A stretch of DNA of 64,000 bases from Cyclina sinensis (taxonomy: Eukaryota; Mollusca; Bivalvia; Venerida; Veneridae). Both the position numbers and the translations under genes were made by a program. Position 1 is the stretch's first letter, and each line of letters starts with the position of its first letter. The stretch covers positions 43,497,134-43,561,133 of the forward strand of contig JAAONU010000001.1 in NCBI GenBank assembly GCA_012932295.1, read 5' to 3'. A model generated the notes under the pieces. That model ran no database searches, was not told the origin of the DNA, and was given only the letters and a program-made list of their open reading frames with translations. This document shows, in pieces, positions 60,045 through 64,000 of the stretch.

Positions 60045-60192
60045 GTTTCTGGAACCAACCAGTACTAAGCAATGAATGTAAAGTTTCTTGCTCAAGGAAA
60101 CAACGACTTGCACCTGATTGGGTTTGAACCGATGTGGCTAACAATCCTTTGACTACTAGTCCGACGTGTTTACCCTCGGCCATGCCGCCACC
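60045..60192 (-). mobile_element. tRNA-derived SINE
   Basis: On the minus strand: GGTGGCGGCATGGCCGAGGG opens a tRNA-like head with box A TGGCCGAGGGTAA (60182-60170) and box B GGTTCAAACCC (60130-60120). The spacing between boxes suits a Ser/Leu tRNA with a long variable arm. The body follows with CCTTGAGCAAGAAACTTTAC and CATTGCTTAGTACTGG, which resembles the conserved core of a SINE superfamily. The tRNA fold is too damaged to be a working tRNA. SINEs are copied by LINE machinery after Pol III transcription. Confidence 0.72.
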
Positions 60193-62639
60193 AAGCCTTG
60201 ACTTTCTTCAAACCATTCTTAAAATGTTTAGAGAGCAACTTATTTGAGATTATACAAGCAGACGTTCGGAATTTATTAATAATTATAAAGTGTTACAAAA
60301 GGTACATTGTACTGACAATACTCCACAGTAGGGCCATGACTTCACGTCAACGTGAGAGTTTAAGGTGTTTAATACTGAGTGGTGTCTGAGGTGGTAAATG
60401 AAGTGTCTGCAGTGCATGGTAAATGAACTCTGAAATTTAATCACAGCCGACCATATTTCAATTAGAAAACAAAGCAATGCCTATCACTATCAGTACCCTT
60501 TTTCCACTTCCATAGTACGTGACAAAAATCCAACAGAAATATTTGACAACACCGTCGCGTGTTCAATCACCCTCTGCATGACATTCAAGAATTTGATTCA
60601 TTTTTTAATCTTCCTTAATATAACATATGTAACAGTTAAGGAGGGAAATGAATAGCAGCCAATCTTTTGATTATGCCTCTTAACAAATGATTTCCAAAAC
60701 AGTTACTCGTCACTATTTTGGTCTCGTCTTTTGTCACTACTATTATACCTTTTTTTCAAGAATAAAATCACTTACAGCTGCATTTTGTCTGACACATTTC
60801 AATGCGTCAGTTAAATTTTAAAATATTTCTTTTTTTACTTACCATTCCTCAGTTCAGGTTTTAATATGACTAAGTATGGAGGTATATCTGTTCAACGTAT
60901 TTCTCATCACTTCATTGCAGTGGTTTTTTTTCAGTTTTGATCACCGTATCACCTGGATGCAGTGCAAATACAGCTGATTGCAGAATTTCTTTAAAGTTTT
61001 TAAGATATATCCACCCTAAACAAAATTATATCTACTGAAGTCCGGTGTTTTGAGATAGGGGTCACTATCTGTGTAGCGCTTTCTTAGAAGTCTTCCCTCG
61101 GAAAATAAGACATTTGACAAGGACTGATTTCCCATCTCTATGCACTATAAATGTTATCCTTGTGGGCATGAAAGTTGAACAAGATAAAGAACACACGACG
61201 ATTTTGAGAATTGCAGTCAAGAAACTTTACATAATACTTCAGTTCTCGTCATATTATAACCAATCAAAACGACTTACAATACTGCAGTATAATCAACTGT
61301 CTTCAAAAGCCTTTTTCAATTTATAAAAGTCAGGTTATAATATAGCCTCGTGCAGATCTGCGTGCACACTCGTTTGATTAACGAGATTGTTACAAAGAAA
61401 AGGCAGAAACCGTAATCAAAATGCTCTGTAATTTGTAAACGAAAACCATCACGCGAAACATGCATTACTTTTTTCACACAAAGCCTACGTGTCTCCGGAC
61501 CTTCATGCAGTTCCTGTTTCCGATTAACCATCAATTCACTTGAGTTATATTAAAATGCTTAAGGACATTACTTAAACGTTTCTTTTTTAAAATGTAACAG
61601 TACCGAATACTGGCGAATTAAAGCACCGTTTGCATCTAAATTGGTTACTTGTTGTTTGCGGGGGAGTTGGGACGGGCTGTGTGTGTGTGTGTGTGTGTGC
61701 GTGTATGTGTGTGTGTTCTTTTTTTCAGTCATACTCGTAAACTGACTGATAGCTAAACGGCCAAACGTTAAATATAGGTCTTCTGTATAAATATATCAAT
61801 GCTTTTTAGATTTTAAGATTAATGTACCTTTTGTTTTTGATTTTTACTAAAATCCGCAGCAATCTGTACTTCTAGTCTTTTGAATAACTAAAACTTTAGC
61901 TTTTTTACTTTAAAGATATTCATTTTTTTCTCCTTCAAGAGTTTCAAAAGCATTTTTGTTTGTAATTTATTATACATGATGTTATCTTATCAAATTTTCA
62001 TTTTGGAACATTGAATTTTCTATGTCTGGTGAAATGTTTGAAGATTTTAACTGGTTTAAAGCTTAAATGAACAGTGTGCAACATTATATACAATCCATAT
62101 TTCACGAAACTGAAGATCCTATTTAACAGTACAGTCCTGAATTTACATAAACCTGGTTTCCCCACATCCCCTCAGAAAAGAAATGGCGTGTACCTTTTCA
62201 GTAATTTTGTTTTAAACAAAATCAGTTTAAGGGAAATCACAGTGGGTCATTATTCAGTGCAAACAGTTAACCAAATCTCAGAAAGATTAGATGAATATCT
62301 AAATTAATACTGAAAAGCAGCATTTATCTCTCATTTAAGATCGTCAGAAAAAGGTTAATATATATCCAGAGAGCGAAAAATTACACTTCAGAAAATCTGG
62401 GAAAACTTTCGTGGAACATTCCCATGTTGAAAATTAAATCTATTAAAAGTTAGCATTATACAGATACAGATTTTTGCTATTCTCCACCAATGATATGTTA
62501 CGCTAATTTAGGATGTTGTACGTTATTTTGTGGTCAGTTGAAATAGGTACATTATCGGGTATTTTGTAGATACTGAAATGTTCAGTTTCCTCCAAAGGAT
62601 CAGGAGCTCACACAAGTATAACAAGAGGACCAGATTGTC
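60193..62639. other. Non-coding stretch
   Basis: The plus-strand frame at 62074-62307 (77 codons, ends SVQTVNQISERLDEYLN) looks mildly protein-like but has no family match or splice support. Confidence 0.45.
61678..61716 (+). repeat. (GT)n microsatellite
   Basis: TGTGTGTGTGTGTGTGTGTG with GC and AT interruptions. Confidence 0.95.
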
Positions 62640-62739
62640 CAGGGACGTTTAACTGAAAAGAAACTACCAAACAACTGGAGGAGTGGGGGATGTGTCAAAT
62701 GACAGAAGTTCCAATACCACTATATATATTTAAAAAAAG

Positions 62740-62995
62740 ATATTTTTAAACCAGAAAAGAAGGTCAATAGTTCAAGGTAAACCGAAGTCAAATTTGAAGT
62801 ATGTATGCAAACGTGTGCAAATAGTTTAAATTCCAAACACATACCTTTAAAAACTAGGTAGTAGGTCAGTAGTACAAGGTCAGCCAGGTCAAAATTGAAG
62901 TCTGCATGCAAACTTATACAACTAGTTAAAATTTAATTGATTTAGCTTCAATAAAGTAGGTCAATAGGTCAAATGAAGGTCAAGGGCAAAAATGG
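62740..62995 (+). repeat. GGTCAATAG/CAAGGTCA bivalve-type repeat, about 118-bp period
   Basis: Two and a half imperfect units: AAGGTCAATAGTTCAAGGTA, TAGGTCAGTAGTACAAGGTC and TAGGTCAATAGGTCAAATGA. Each of the first two is followed by TTGAAGT and a TGCAAAC segment. Confidence 0.75.
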
Positions 62996-63139
62996 ATGAA
63001 GATAAATACCTTACTACCCAATCCAATGATTTTTAGAAGGGGAGTACCCAGGTGAGGTGGGTTGGGGCTGGGTACCCTGGGGATGCCCATGATCTTCCAA
63101 AGCCCATCTAATTAATTAGGCAATGCTGAACCATATGTA

Positions 63140-64000
63140 TCTAAGCTCAGTGCCTTTCACGTCTTTAAAATATTTCCTCTATAACTCACTGTAAAATCAA
63201 GTGAACACTTGGGCGGGGCAAATTTTGATCCAAGGACCATGATTTGTATATACTTGGCAGAAGTTCACCCTAGGCCTAATGGTTTCTGACAAGAAGATTT
63301 TTTAAAGTTCTTCCTATATAAGTCTATGTAAAATCAAGTGACCCCTGGGCTCGGGCCAATTTTGACCCCACAGCCATGATTTACACAACTTTGATAGAAG
63401 TCCACTAGATGATGCTATCAACCAAATATGTAAGCTCTAGGCATTTTGGTTTCAGACAAGAAGATTTTTAAAAACTGTTTTCTTATATAACTCTTTGTAA
63501 GATCAAGCACTCTTGACCCATGGGGCAGGACCAATTTTGATCCAGGGGCCATGATTTGTTTAAACTTGGTAGAAGTCCACTAGCCAATCATACACACCAA
63601 ACATCTTAAGTCTAGACCTTATGGTTTCTGTCAAGTTTTTTCCTATATATGTCTATGTAAAATCAAGTGACCCCTGGGCTCGGGCCAATTCTGAACCCAC
63701 AGTCTTATTTTATATAACTCTGGTAAAGGTCCTCTAGCTGATGCTATCAACCAAATACCTAAGCTCTAGATCTTGTGGTTTCAGACAAGATTTTTTTTAA
63801 AGTTTTTCCTTTCAGTTGCCATGGCAACCAGAGTTCTGCATGGAATTTCATTTTTTATATAATTTTGAAAGAGGACTATACGAACATCATTTCTCTAAAG
63901 TTTAATTGCAATTGACCTAGTGGTATAGGAGGAGATGTTGTTTAAAGTCATTTGGGGACGATTGATGGACGACGGACAAAATAGCATACTAGCATTTGTA
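63140..64000 (+). repeat. Bivalve-type tandem repeat, about 165-bp period, running to the window end
   Basis: About four imperfect units with CTATGTAAAATCAAGTGACC, GGGCCAATTTTGACCC, CCATGATTTG, AGAAGTCCACTAG and GGTTTCAGACAAGAAGATTT. The tail GGAGATGTTGTTTAAAGTCA ... GATGGACGACGGACAAAA is a recurrent end of such repeats in bivalves, as I recall. Non-coding. Confidence 0.78.

Noticed and set aside
60110..60192. Functional tRNA-Ser or tRNA-Leu gene
   Set aside because: Acceptor and anticodon stems do not pair; it is better explained as the head of a SINE.
62074..62307. Exon of a receptor-like protein
   Set aside because: The sequence feels protein-like, but I could not tie it to any family or find convincing splice sites.
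1..64000. CRISPR array, prokaryotic operon or phage
   Set aside because: The regular repeats at 20.1, 37.9 and 0.2 kb have no unique spacers, and gene structure is eukaryotic.

Overview
The window looks like nuclear DNA from an AT-rich metazoan, most likely a bivalve mollusc. I infer this from spliced, widely spaced short exons with GT/AG borders, a caspase gene, dispersed 'gaaactacttggcagaaatg'-type and 'aaaatcaagtgacccctggg'-type repeats that I associate with bivalve genomes, a tRNA-derived SINE, and Tc1, Tigger and hAT elements. There is no bacterial-style gene organisation, no rRNA, no functional tRNA and no CRISPR array. Nearly all long open frames are by-products of tandem repeats or chance.

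The main gene is a caspase on the minus strand. Exons 2 to 5 (18812-18559, 18120-17945, 17561-17408, 16671-16421) join in frame and encode the p20 and p10 catalytic domains. Four candidate first exons lie upstream: type A at 26274-26458 and 48263-48447, and type B at 28618-28796 and 51586-51746. All four start with ATG, end at a GT donor in phase 2 (matching exon 2), and share a GSQ...LR.D..S.HGSSQSL prodomain motif. With the nearest type A exon the protein is 339 aa. Its His, S1-pocket Arg and GYYSWR residues are present, but the catalytic pentapeptide reads QACTD instead of QACRG. A decayed second catalytic core (7.6-10.05 kb) lies downstream. The whole 7.7-13.0 kb block is a collinear, diverged copy of 16.4-25.0 kb.

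Layout: 0.13-4.5 kb is a Foldback-type transposon. It has 65-bp perfect outer inverted repeats, long arms built of 69-bp monomers in opposite orientation, a 345-bp higher-order repeat in the left arm and a flanking 11-bp direct repeat. 5.1-6.2 kb is a diverged ~155-bp bivalve repeat. 7.6-13.4 kb is the pseudo-caspase block. 14.8-15.4 kb is a dead Tc1-like transposase. 16.4-26.5 kb is the caspase gene, with a 2-kb, 35-bp minisatellite in intron 1. 26-29 kb holds first exons A and B. 29.9-31.74 kb is a 3'-truncated Tigger/pogo element. 33.7-42 kb contains several diverged copies of one segment and a 41/43-bp minisatellite. 46.6-47.1 kb is a TTAA-flanked MITE. 48-52 kb holds the duplicated first exons and a 1138-bp hAT-type element with an 8-bp target duplication. 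52-62 kb is mostly featureless non-coding DNA with one perfect hAT-type MITE and one SINE. 62.7-64 kb is more bivalve tandem repeat.

How the parts fit: the caspase locus appears to have grown by repeated local duplication of both its catalytic core and its first-exon cassette, with transposons filling the long introns and flanks. All exon joins are read from sequence and lack transcript support.
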